Source: JAYOEY01 sp038116945 (lineage in GTDB: Bacteria; Pseudomonadota; Alphaproteobacteria; MPNO01; UBA2964). Taken from it: 64,000 bases of DNA. Each line of letters opens with the position of its first letter. Position 1 is the first letter of the stretch. The position numbers and the translations under genes were made by a program. Below, one piece after another: positions 16,658 to 25,151 of this stretch. Location of the stretch: NCBI GenBank assembly GCA_038116945.1, contig JAYOEY010000004.1, positions 1-64,000 of the forward strand. Reading direction: 5' to 3'. Under the pieces are notes generated by a model, which was given only the letters and a program-made list of their open reading frames with translations, was not told the DNA's origin and did no database searches.

Positions 16658-17731
16658 TCACACTCTGATCAGCTTGCCGGCGCCGGCGTGACACAGGGAC
16701 AGCATGCTTTCGGCAATTTCCTCCAGCGGCATCTGGGCCTCGACGCCGCCGATTTCGAAAGCCGCCCTGGGCATGCCGTAAACGACGCAGCTCGCCTCGT
16801 CCTGACCGATCGTCGATGCACCGGCCTTGCGCATTTCCAGCAATCCCTCGGCGCCGTCCTTGCCCATGCCGGTGAGAATCGCGCCGACGGCGTTGCCGCC
16901 CGCGTGCCGCGCGAACGACCGGAACAGTACGTCGACCGAAGGCCGGTGTCCGCTGACCGACGGACCGTCGTCCAGCTTGCATATATAGTTCGCGCCCGAC
17001 CGGCCGAGCTCCAGATGCCTGTCGCCGGGGGCGATATAGACATGCCCGGGAAGGGCGCGCTCGCCGCCTTTGGCCTCTGAAACCGAGACCGAGGAAAGAC
17101 CGTCGAGCCGGTTCGCAAAGCTTGCGGTGAACTCCTTGGGCATATGCTGGGTGACCAGCACCGCAGGGCTGTCCGCGGGAAGCCGTACGATGACCTCGCG
17201 CAAGGCCTCGACACCGCCGGTCGACGCGCCGATCGCGATGATCTTTTCGGTCGAGGCGAAACCCGGGCCGGCCTTTATCGTGGGCTTTTCGGCGACCGGC
17301 ACATCCGCGATCCGACGTACCCGCGCGGAAGCGGCTGCCTTTACCTTCGTCAGAATTTCATCCCGTTTCAGCGCGAAACCGGTCTGAAGGTCGCTGGTTG
17401 GCTTGCCGACGAAGTCCACCGCGCCGATTTCCAGCGCCCGCAAGGTCGCGTCCGCTCCGGCCTGGGTCAGGGACGAAATCATGACCACGGGCATGGGCCG
17501 CAACGACATGATTTTCTCCAGGAACGAAAGCCCGTCCATCTTGGGCATTTCGATATCGAGCGTCAGCACATCCGGATTCCGTTCCTTGATCATGGTTCGG
17601 GCGATCATGGGATCGGGCGCGGCGCCGACGACCTGAATCTGGGGATCCGACGACAACATGGCCCCGAGCATCTGGCGCATCAGCGCAGAGTCGTCGACGA
17701 TCAGGACAGTGATGGGTTTTCCGGTTGCCAT
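16658..17731 (-). CDS. cheB: Chemotaxis protein-glutamate methylesterase/glutamine deamidase CheB
   Basis: 357 residues from the ATG at 17731, which has AGGA at a proper distance; an ATG at 17737 directly abuts that site. The N-terminal receiver domain has the phospho-Asp in LTLDIEMPKMDG and Lys in VGKP. A linker leads to the methylesterase with Ser (GASTGGVEAL), His (TQHMPKEF) and Asp (GMGKDGAEG) of the catalytic triad. It removes methyl groups from MCP glutamates for adaptation. It follows cheD by a few bases. Confidence 0.95.
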   Translation of the reverse strand: MATGKPITVLIVDDSALMRQMLGAMLSSDPQIQVVGAAPDPMIARTMIKERNPDVLTLDIEMPKMDGLSFLEKIMSLRPMPVVMISSLTQAGADATLRALEIGAVDFVGKPTSDLQTGFALKRDEILTKVKAAASARVRRIADVPVAEKPTIKAGPGFASTEKIIAIGASTGGVEALREVIVRLPADSPAVLVTQHMPKEFTASFANRLDGLSSVSVSEAKGGERALPGHVYIAPGDRHLELGRSGANYICKLDDGPSVSGHRPSVDVLFRSFARHAGGNAVGAILTGMGKDGAEGLLEMRKAGASTIGQDEASCVVYGMPRAAFEIGGVEAQMPLEEIAESMLSLCHAGAGKLIRV

Positions 17732-17739
17732 AATCATTC

Positions 17740-18396
17740 CTAGTCGAACAGTTCGATTCCGCCTTCGATCTCTCGGGTCGACAGGCTGCGATGGTATTTC
17801 TGCTCCTCCTGCAGGAGGACCTCGTCGCTCTTCCGCTTGAGGAACAGCCGTTTGACGTTGCCGGTTGCAGGAAAATAATGAATCCGGCGGGGATAGGGCC
17901 CGCCAAGGTCCTGCGCGGCCAGATCGAGACCTTCGTTTCTGACGTAGTCGGCCGCGAACTGAGCGTTCTTGTCGCCGATCAGAATACCCCCCTTGGTCAC
18001 ATTGCCGCCGCCGAACAGCTTGATCTCAAGCCTCTCGCGCGGACATCCGAAGGACATGACGCTGTTGATCAGGACTTCCATGGCGTGATTGCCGTAGCGC
18101 ATTGCATTGTCGACGCCGCCCCAGTCGGTTCCGGAGGAGTCTCCGGGCAGCATGAAATGGTTCATTCCGCCAATGCCGGTTTTCGGGTCTCGAATGCAGG
18201 CTGAAACGCAGGACCCCAGGACGGTGACGATCATTTCCGACGGATTGGTCGTTACATAGTGGTCTCCCGGCAGGACCTTGACCGTCATGGACTGGTAGCG
18301 GGGATCGAAATACCTCTTTCGCCCGTCCCTGGCGGCCTCGGCGAACGCGCATGCCGCACGGCGTTCCGAAGCAACGGTCTTCAACCCGGCTGTCAT
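17740..18396 (-). CDS. cheD: Chemoreceptor glutamine deamidase CheD
   Basis: 218 residues from the ATG at 18396, which overlaps the cheR stop codon (ATGA); an upstream extension to 18603 lies inside cheR and is rejected. The CheD signature is present: TVLGSCVSACIRD with the catalytic Cys, GGMNHFMLP with the catalytic His, and a Thr in the NVTKGG loop of the deamidase fold. It deamidates receptor glutamines. The protein ends in EGGIELFD, an acidic IELF tail also seen at the end of the MCP-like protein at 15139. Confidence 0.95.
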   Translation of the reverse strand: MTAGLKTVASERRAACAFAEAARDGRKRYFDPRYQSMTVKVLPGDHYVTTNPSEMIVTVLGSCVSACIRDPKTGIGGMNHFMLPGDSSGTDWGGVDNAMRYGNHAMEVLINSVMSFGCPRERLEIKLFGGGNVTKGGILIGDKNAQFAADYVRNEGLDLAAQDLGGPYPRRIHYFPATGNVKRLFLKRKSDEVLLQEEQKYHRSLSTREIEGGIELFD

Positions 18397-19259
18397 CGGC
18401 TCTTCTTCCGGTATGTCGACTTGCCGACGGGTTCGAACATCGCCGCATCCGAACGCAGGGATTCCGCATGCCCGACATAGAGATATCCGCCGGGCGGCAA
18501 TAGCTCCGCGAACTGTTCGATCATCCGGGATTTCGTCGGGTTGTCGAAATAGATCATTACGTTTCGGCAGAAGATGGCGTCGAACGGCCCTTTCATCGGC
18601 CATTTGGCCTGGAAGTTAAGCTGCTTGAACGAAATCAGACGTCGGATCGATTCCTGCGCCGTATAGCGGACCGATCCATCCGATGTCGTCCGGGTAAAAA
18701 AGCGCTTGCCGAACCCTTGCGGCAGCCCTTCGACCACATCGGCCGGATAGCTTCCCTCGGAACCGATCCGGAGCATCGACGTGTCGAGATCGGTAGCCAG
18801 GATCCTGGCGTCCCAGCCGTCGATCTCGGTCATGGCGTCGCGCAGCACCATCGCGATGGTGTAGGGCTCTTCTCCCGACGAGCACCCGGCCGACCAGATT
18901 CGCAGACGCCGACGTCCGGTCTCCTGCGACTGCCGGCGCAAGTCCGGCACGAGCGAATCGCGGAGATGGTCGAAGTGATGGGATTCCCGGAAAAACCGCG
19001 TCAGGTTCGTGGTGATCGCATTGATCAGGAACCCCATTTCGGAGTCCCCCGCCGAACCCTTTACGAGATCGCAGTATTCGGAGAAGGAGTCGATCCCCAG
19101 AGCCCGCAACCGCCTGGAGAGCCGCCCGTAGACCATTTCCCTCTTGTGGTCTCCGAGCACGATGCCGGTGCGTTCGTAAACCAGTTCCGAAAGAAAGGAG
19201 TAATCGCGATCCGACAGGTCGAATTCCCGATCTTGAACCGCACGCGCTGCGCCACTCAT
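18393..19259 (-). CDS. cheR: Chemotaxis protein methyltransferase CheR
   Basis: 288 residues. An N-terminal helical CheR domain (YSFLSELVYERTGIVLGDHK) is followed by the SAM-binding domain with IWSAGCSSGEEPYTIA and a CRNVMIYF motif. It methylates receptor glutamates. It lies 80 bp after the MCP gene, separated by a strong hairpin, and is translationally coupled to cheD by a 4-base overlap. Confidence 0.95.
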   Translation of the reverse strand: MSGAARAVQDREFDLSDRDYSFLSELVYERTGIVLGDHKREMVYGRLSRRLRALGIDSFSEYCDLVKGSAGDSEMGFLINAITTNLTRFFRESHHFDHLRDSLVPDLRRQSQETGRRRLRIWSAGCSSGEEPYTIAMVLRDAMTEIDGWDARILATDLDTSMLRIGSEGSYPADVVEGLPQGFGKRFFTRTTSDGSVRYTAQESIRRLISFKQLNFQAKWPMKGPFDAIFCRNVMIYFDNPTKSRMIEQFAELLPPGGYLYVGHAESLRSDAAMFEPVGKSTYRKKSR

Positions 19260-19289
19260 GGTTTCCCTTTGATTTCGAAGCCCGTGATC

Positions 19290-19320
19290 CGCATCCGCCC
19301 GCCCCCCGCGGGCGGATGCG
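19290..19320 (-). other. GC-rich hairpin between MCP and cheR
   Basis: A 13-bp stem (arms 19290-19302 and 19308-19320) with a 5-nt C loop, between the MCP stop at 19339 and the cheR start at 19259. There is no T-tract on the minus strand. It may attenuate or protect the transcript. Confidence 0.65.
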
Positions 19321-19338
19321 CGTTACATCCCCGGATGC

Positions 19339-20784
19339 CTAGAAGTCGCTCCAGTCGGCATCGTCGTCCACAGCGGTGGATATCGCCGCCTGCATCTGCG
19401 CCACGGCGTTGCGGCCTCCACCGCCACTCGCCGCGACCTTCTGGCCGACATACCCGACGGTAGCGGACGCAACCGGCTCCGACTGCTGGGCCGATTCCAG
19501 GGCGGTGACCTTGCTCATGCCGTCGATGGTGAAGAACGACATGCGCGAATGCATGCGTCCGGCCTGCTCCTGTAGCGTGCGGGCGCCTGCAGCCGTCTCC
19601 TCCACAAGGGCGGAGTTCTGCTGGGTCATCTCGTCCATCTGTGTTACGGCCTTGTTGATTTCCTCGACGCCGGTCGCCTGCTCGTTGGAAGCAGCGGCGA
19701 TCTCGGAAACGATATCCGTCACGCGCTTGATGGATTCGACGATCTCGTGAAGCGACTCGCCGGCATTGTTGACCAGCTTGACGCCGTCCTGGACCTGATT
19801 GCCGCTGTCGACAATCAGCCCCTTGATGTCCTTGGCGGCTTCCGACGACCGCTGGGCGAGCGTCCGGACTTCCGAAGCGACGACCGCAAAACCCTTGCCG
19901 GCGTCGCCCGCCCTGGCCGCTTCGACGGCGGCGTTTAGGGCGAGAAGGTTGGTCTGGAATGCGATCTCGTCGATGACGGCAATGATGTCTGAGATCTTCT
20001 GCGAAGATTCCTCGATGCGCGACATCGCGTCGATCGCGTTGCTGACGACATCTCCGCCGCGGACCGCCACCTCGCTGGCGTTCTTGGCGAGCTGGTTTGC
20101 CTGGCCTGCGTTCTCCGCATTCTGGTTCACCGTGCTCGACATTTCTTCCATCGACGCAGCGGTTTCCTCCAGGTTGGAAGCCTGCTGTTCGGTCCGTTGC
20201 GAAAGGTCGGCGCTGCCGGTAGCCATTTCGCCTGCCGCGTTGGCGACTTCGTTGGCCGCGACCATGATCTCGGAGACGATGCTGCCGAGACGCGTGGAGG
20301 TTTCGTTGGCGTCGTTCTTGATCTTGTCGAAAATTCCCTTGTAGTCGGCGGTGATCTGCCTGGTGAGATCGCCCGACGAGAACGCGGAGAGCATGACGGA
20401 AATATCTTCCATGGCGGTTTCGGTGTTGGCGCAGAGCGTGTTGATCGATTCCGCCAGGTTCCGCATGAAGCCCGACTTGTCCTCAAGATTGAGACGGTCG
20501 GCGAAATTGCCGTTGACCGCCGCGGTGACGACCTTGTCGATTTCTCCCTCGATTTTCTTCTCGGCGGTCTGGTCTTTCCATTCCACCACGGTGCCGATGC
20601 GTTCGCCGGAATCGTCGACAACCGGACTGGCGATGATCTGGAACGACATGCCGGAGATGTTGAGATCCGCCTTGTAGGTCGATTTGAGATTGTCGAGCAT
20701 GCCGCGCTGATGCGCCGGATTCTTGTGGAAGATGTCGATATTGGTGCCGATGAGCTTGGCGGTATCGAACTGGGGCGGCTTCAA
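19339..20784 (-). CDS. Methyl-accepting chemotaxis protein, apparently lacking its original N-terminus
   Basis: About 481 residues from a TTG at 20784, which has no plausible ribosome-binding site. The protein starts in the middle of a PAS domain (QFDTAKLIGTNIDIFHKNPAHQ); related proteins have some 40 more PAS residues before this point. After the PAS half comes a HAMP-like region, then a full MCP signalling domain with the hairpin QTNLLALNAAVEAARAGDAG and an ASNEQATGVEEIN methylation-helix segment. A stop codon in this frame lies just upstream at about 20815. No transmembrane helix is visible. The 5' end overlaps, in another frame, the continuing histidine-kinase frame, indicating a deletion joint or misassembly. 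Confidence 0.8.
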   Translation of the reverse strand: MKPPQFDTAKLIGTNIDIFHKNPAHQRGMLDNLKSTYKADLNISGMSFQIIASPVVDDSGERIGTVVEWKDQTAEKKIEGEIDKVVTAAVNGNFADRLNLEDKSGFMRNLAESINTLCANTETAMEDISVMLSAFSSGDLTRQITADYKGIFDKIKNDANETSTRLGSIVSEIMVAANEVANAAGEMATGSADLSQRTEQQASNLEETAASMEEMSSTVNQNAENAGQANQLAKNASEVAVRGGDVVSNAIDAMSRIEESSQKISDIIAVIDEIAFQTNLLALNAAVEAARAGDAGKGFAVVASEVRTLAQRSSEAAKDIKGLIVDSGNQVQDGVKLVNNAGESLHEIVESIKRVTDIVSEIAAASNEQATGVEEINKAVTQMDEMTQQNSALVEETAAGARTLQEQAGRMHSRMSFFTIDGMSKVTALESAQQSEPVASATVGYVGQKVAASGGGGRNAVAQMQAAISTAVDDDADWSDF

Positions 20785-22330
20785 TCGGTTTGGCAGCCGC
20801 TGCGAGCTTTACCGGATCGCCTGCCATGCACCGGATGGTGAACCAGAAACAGGAGCCTCCCCCCCTGGCGCTCTCGACGCCGATCTCGCCGCCCAGGATC
20901 TCCGTCAGCTGCCTGCAGATCGACAGACCGAGCCCGGTGCCGCCGAACTTTCGTGTGATCGATCCGTCGGCCTGGGAGAACTTGTTGAACAGAAGTTTCT
21001 TGCCCTCCTCGTCGATCCCGATACCCGTGTCGCGAACAGCGAAATACAGTTCGATTTCGCCGGAGGCGCATTCCTGTCCGCGGAGCTCAAGCGATATTTT
21101 GCCTGTCTTCGTAAACTTGACTGCGTTGGAAATCAGGTTTGACAGAATCTGCCGGATCCTGGTGGGGTCGCTCCGAAGGCATTTTTCAACGCCGTCCTGA
21201 ACCTCCATCGAGAACTGTAAACCCTTGTCCCGGATTTTCGGTTCCCAGATGGCGAGAACCGCGTCGAGCACCGATGCGAGATCGAAATCGACCGACTCCG
21301 CCTCCAGCCTCCCCGCCTCGATTTTTGCCAGGTCGAGCGTGTCGTTCAGCAGGGACAGCAGCATGTCCCCGGATTCGATAATTGTCTGGACCTGCCGCTT
21401 CTGGGATTCGTCCAGATCGGTATCGAGAAGCATCTGGGCCATGCCGAGGACGCCATTCATGGGCGTGCGGATCTCGTGGCTCATCACGGCGAGAAAATCC
21501 GATTTGGCGGCATTGGCCGATTCGGCTTCATCGCGCGCCCTGGCAAGTTCATGCGTGCGCTCCTCGACGCGGGCTTCGAGTTCGCTGTGCGCGCCCTGCA
21601 GGGAAATTTCAGCGGCCTCCCGGTTTCTTTGCATGAGATTGAAGGCCGCGACCACCCTGCCCATTTCATCGTCGGAAGACCATTTCGCTTCGCGGCGGTA
21701 TCCTCCGGCTCCCGTCTCGTCGATCGCGCGAAGCAATCGTTTCAACGGCGTGAACACGGTACGGCGATAGGCGACGAAAGCGCACAGATTCACCAGCAGC
21801 AGGATCGTCGCCGCGAGTCCCATCACCAGCATTATCCGCTCCCGGGAATTCCTGTGTATCTGCGCATCCGACATGATGACGCACAGCGTCCCGATCTTCT
21901 CGCGCCGTTCTCCTGCATCGAATTCAATCGGCCCGGATCTGGCAAAAGCGCCGGAAGGCTCGATGCCGGGCGGTTTTCCGGATTGTGCGATCAGAACCCT
22001 GTCCTCCGTGTAGACGGCAACGCCTGTCACATCCGGATCGGAGCGAATGCTGTCGAGAACCAGTCGAATGCGTTCCTGGTCCAGGTTCCAGAGCGATGGC
22101 CCCAGAACACCGGCCTGTTTCTGGACGATCACTTCCAGCCTGGTGCGGAGTTCGTCCCTGGCGCGTTCGACGCTGACAAATTCGTACAGGGCGAGAAGTG
22201 CGAACAGCGTTACCAGCACCAGCGGGATATTGATCGCCAGGAACTTGACCTGGATCGACCGGAAGGCGGAAGGCAGGCCGGTCGTTTCTGATCCTTCACC
22301 GGCTCCGCGCATGGGCTGTTCGGGTCGCAT
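20483..22330 (-). CDS. Transmembrane sensor histidine kinase with aberrant C-terminal tail
   Basis: 615 residues from the ATG at 22330 (MRPEQP). Parts: TM1 at about 30-52, a ~150-residue periplasmic sensor, TM2 (IMLVMGLAATILLLVNL), HAMP (RRTVFTPLKRLL), a coiled coil, HisKA with SHEIRTPMN and HATPase with DTGIGID and GTGLGLSI. Kinase resemblance ends at CFWFTIRC around 20825. The remaining ~110 residues are Arg/His/Gln-rich and read out of frame through the start of the MCP gene. A receiver domain often follows at this point in related hybrid kinases and is absent. The kinase core should be intact, but the tail is probably junk created by a deletion. Confidence 0.8.
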   Translation of the reverse strand: MRPEQPMRGAGEGSETTGLPSAFRSIQVKFLAINIPLVLVTLFALLALYEFVSVERARDELRTRLEVIVQKQAGVLGPSLWNLDQERIRLVLDSIRSDPDVTGVAVYTEDRVLIAQSGKPPGIEPSGAFARSGPIEFDAGERREKIGTLCVIMSDAQIHRNSRERIMLVMGLAATILLLVNLCAFVAYRRTVFTPLKRLLRAIDETGAGGYRREAKWSSDDEMGRVVAAFNLMQRNREAAEISLQGAHSELEARVEERTHELARARDEAESANAAKSDFLAVMSHEIRTPMNGVLGMAQMLLDTDLDESQKRQVQTIIESGDMLLSLLNDTLDLAKIEAGRLEAESVDFDLASVLDAVLAIWEPKIRDKGLQFSMEVQDGVEKCLRSDPTRIRQILSNLISNAVKFTKTGKISLELRGQECASGEIELYFAVRDTGIGIDEEGKKLLFNKFSQADGSITRKFGGTGLGLSICRQLTEILGGEIGVESARGGGSCFWFTIRCMAGDPVKLAAAAKPIEAAPVRYRQAHRHQYRHLPQESGASARHARQSQIDLQGGSQHLRHVVPDHRQSGCRRFRRTHRHRGGMERPDRREENRGRNRQGRHRGGQRQFRRPSQS

Positions 22331-22335
22331 ATCGT

Positions 22336-22530
22336 TCAATGCCGGATGGATGCTTGACGGGCCGCTACGGCGATGACGCCGCTCACCTGACCATCTCGAA
22401 TATCCGTGAAGGGAGCGTTCCCGGGAATCCCCAGGGTCACGTCGCACGCCGCCTGCGCAGCCTGCCGAACCCCGCAGGTCAGTGAAGCTGCCAAAACGAA
22501 CAGAACAACTGGTCGCTTGTACCGGTTCAT
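22336..22530 (-). pseudogene. Secreted 64-residue ORF, likely remnant of a periplasmic binding protein
   Basis: It starts with a clear signal peptide (KRPVVLFVLAASLTCG…AQAA) followed by CDVTLGIPGNAPFTDIRDGQVSGV. This resembles the first strand and turn of family-3 or related solute-binding domains (V-G-I-P…APF…DGQxxG). It then ends after 14 more residues. The stop lies 6 bp before the histidine-kinase start, so it may be transcribed with it. Most likely it is the truncated 5' end of a binding protein, but a genuine small secreted protein cannot be excluded. Confidence 0.45.
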
Positions 22531-22748
22531 ATGCCGATCGCTCTGAATGCCTGAAATCGAAATTCCGAAGGATCCAAGTATTCGCGCTTTTCATTAACAA
22601 AATGTCATTGACCGGAGCCGGTCGGGCCGCGAACCGCCGACCCGTTGAGCGATATCGATCCTGTTGATCGCCAGATCAGCGATCGTGTCGGAAATCATCG
22701 AAGCATCCCCGCAGAGAGCATTCTTGGTCGTCGCCGGGCAAAAACGCT

Positions 22749-23978
22749 ATGATCGCCTCCGGAAAGAAACGTCGACCGGAGTACGGAAGGCAGATGGCGC
22801 TCGTTCTGACCGGTTTGCTGGCGTTTTTCGTTCCCAGGGCGCTGTGGGCCGTCATTCTCCTTTTTGTCTGTAGCCGCGTCCGTTCGTTCCGCGAAATGAC
22901 CCCGGCGGACGCAGCCGGACTCCTGCGCAGAAATGCCGTCTATCTGGTCCTGCCGGGCTACGCGCTGCTGACGTCCTTCTGGGCGATCGAACCGGAAGCC
23001 GCCGCGAAATCGGCCCTGAAATTCCTGTTTTACGTTCCTCTCGGTATCCTTGTCGTGTTCGTCGCGCAGCGCGTCCCGGATGCGACGAGAACAAGGCTTT
23101 TTGTCTGGTCCGGAGCCGGCCTTTGCGTCGCTCTGATCGCGGTCCTGATCGACGTGGCCGCCGAGGGCGGGCTCTCCATCCATTTCCGAAGCAGTCTGAA
23201 ATTCGCGCATATATACAATCGCGGCGCGGCCGTTCTGGCGTGCATTGTCCTGCCCAACGTCGTTGCCCTCTGGCGGACCGGCCATCGCTTCCTTCCCGCT
23301 GCCCTGACGGGTCTGGCAGCAATTACGATATTCGTTCTGGCCAGCGAGGCGGCGAAACTCGCCGTCGTCTGCGCCGCCATCGTCCTTGTCCTGGTATGCC
23401 GGTTCCCGGGAATGTTCAGGGCCGTCGTTGCCCTGGCCCTGATCTCGATCGTCGCGATGCCCGCCTTGTTCGCGTCGCCCGCGAGCGACAGGGCCCTGTG
23501 CAGTCTGAGCAAGTATCAGTTCTCCGCCGTGCACCGGGTGCTCATTTACGAATTCAGCGTCCGGACAATTCTGGAGAGACCGGTCGTTGGCTGGGGGATG
23601 AATTCCTCGCGCTCCGTGCCGAATGGGAAAGCGCGGGCCTACCTGCCGGAATGCGATTTCCCGGACGTCCGGCGCGGACGGCTGGACATGGGTCAGCTGA
23701 TGCCGCTCCATCCCCATAACGGTGCGCTGCAGACATGGCTTGAGCTCGGGGCGATCGGAATCGTTCTGCTGACCGGAACGCTGGGTTTGATGCTGTATCG
23801 CGCCGCGCGCCGGGCTGCGCGCGAAGATCTCGGCCTGGTAGCGGGCGTATTTACGAGCGGCTTCATAATCTTCAATACGAGCTTCGGCATGTGGCAATCG
23901 TGGCTTTGGTTCGCCGCGATACTGACCTGCGCGTATTTGACCCTTGCGCTCCGCGAACGACGCCCGCCGAACGGCTAG
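22749..23978 (+). CDS. O-antigen ligase/polymerase-like membrane protein (Wzy_C family)
   Basis: 409 residues with about ten predicted transmembrane helices. The large periplasmic loop carries the Wzy_C pattern: RVLIYEFSVRTILERPVVGWG, then HPHNGALQTWLELGAIG with the conserved His. Such proteins polymerise or ligate lipid-linked glycans at the periplasmic face. It faces a convergent gene run encoding two glycosyltransferases, a second such protein and a flippase-like transporter. Start could also be the ATG at 22794. Confidence 0.8.
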   Translation: MIASGKKRRPEYGRQMALVLTGLLAFFVPRALWAVILLFVCSRVRSFREMTPADAAGLLRRNAVYLVLPGYALLTSFWAIEPEAAAKSALKFLFYVPLGILVVFVAQRVPDATRTRLFVWSGAGLCVALIAVLIDVAAEGGLSIHFRSSLKFAHIYNRGAAVLACIVLPNVVALWRTGHRFLPAALTGLAAITIFVLASEAAKLAVVCAAIVLVLVCRFPGMFRAVVALALISIVAMPALFASPASDRALCSLSKYQFSAVHRVLIYEFSVRTILERPVVGWGMNSSRSVPNGKARAYLPECDFPDVRRGRLDMGQLMPLHPHNGALQTWLELGAIGIVLLTGTLGLMLYRAARRAAREDLGLVAGVFTSGFIIFNTSFGMWQSWLWFAAILTCAYLTLALRERRPPNG

Positions 23979-24014
23979 GCCGTCACCGGCCTGTGCGGAA
24001 CCGCTCTGCCGGTC

Positions 24015-25151
24015 TCATTTTCCGCGCGACCTTTCCAGCACGGACTCGAACGTTTCCAGGAGACGTTCGACGTGCATGTTCCATTCGTACGAATGTCGGA
24101 CCATGAGGAGCGCGGCCGCCCGCAACCTGTCCCGTAGCGCCGCGTCCGCATCGAGTTCCCGAATGCGGGCGACGAGCTGGGATCGCGAGAACGGCGAGAA
24201 ATAGAGCGCGGCGTCGCCGCAGACTTCACGATTGACAGGCGTATCCGCGGCAATGACAGGAAGACCGCTGGCCATCGCCTCCACCATGGGATGACCAAAC
24301 GTTTCGGAAACCGATGGAAAGACGAATACGTCGTGCGACCCGTAGAGCGCGGGGAGGTCCTCGTAATTTCGATGGCCGAGCGAAACCGCTCCTGCGCGCT
24401 GCGCATGCGTCAGCGCGTAGCGGTCCAGGCTGCCGCCCGGAATCTCGGTTTCCTCCGGATCCATGGTGACGGTTGCATGAACCTCTTCGCCCTGCGCCCT
24501 GAGCCATTCCAGCGCGGTGCAGAGAACAGCGGAATTCTTGTGAGGGTAATAAACAGACACGTAAATCAGCCGCAACGTCCCGTCGGCGCGCCAGGGCCTC
24601 GGCTCGGTCTGCGGATGGAACAGGGTCGACAGCGTGCCGTAGGGATTGACGGTACATTTAGTGGCAAGCTCCGGCCGCCACTGCATCAACAGCTCGAGCA
24701 TCGCAGCGGACGGGACCAGGACGTGATCGGCATGTTGCGCCGACGCAAGCATCAGGCGCCGCCGAAAGTGACGCAATACGGCGCTGGCGGCGCCCTGCTC
24801 CGGAGCGACATTGCTCAGATAGAAAGGATCGAAGAGCCCGCCCTCCCGCAACAGCAGAATCTGGGGAACCGGGGAGTTCAAAAGACCGAAATTAGCCGAG
24901 GAAAACAGAATATCCGGATTTACCTGCCGTACGATCCGGCGCCAGGAAAGTTGCGACCAGGCGACGCGGCGCAACGGACCGTATGTGTCGGCGCGAAGAC
25001 GGAGCGACACGTCGAGTTCCTGATCGGCCGCCGGCGATGGCAGCGCCGCAACCACTTCGACGCCGCTTCGCTTGAGCATCTCGATCAGGTTGCCGGTGTA
25101 GGTCGCAATGCCGCCGCGCCGCGCCGATATCGCTTCGATCAATACCTTCAT
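24015..25151 (-). CDS. Glycosyltransferase, GT4 family
   Basis: 378 residues with a GT-B fold. The N-terminal GGIATYTGNLIEML loop and the C-terminal FVFPSVSETFGHPMVEAMASG motif (E-x7-E donor site) mark it as GT4. It transfers a sugar from a nucleotide donor to a lipid-linked or glycan acceptor at the cytoplasmic face. Its start overlaps the end of the next glycosyltransferase gene by 4 bases (ATGA), so they are co-translated. Confidence 0.9.
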   Translation of the reverse strand: MKVLIEAISARRGGIATYTGNLIEMLKRSGVEVVAALPSPAADQELDVSLRLRADTYGPLRRVAWSQLSWRRIVRQVNPDILFSSANFGLLNSPVPQILLLREGGLFDPFYLSNVAPEQGAASAVLRHFRRRLMLASAQHADHVLVPSAAMLELLMQWRPELATKCTVNPYGTLSTLFHPQTEPRPWRADGTLRLIYVSVYYPHKNSAVLCTALEWLRAQGEEVHATVTMDPEETEIPGGSLDRYALTHAQRAGAVSLGHRNYEDLPALYGSHDVFVFPSVSETFGHPMVEAMASGLPVIAADTPVNREVCGDAALYFSPFSRSQLVARIRELDADAALRDRLRAAALLMVRHSYEWNMHVERLLETFESVLERSRGK

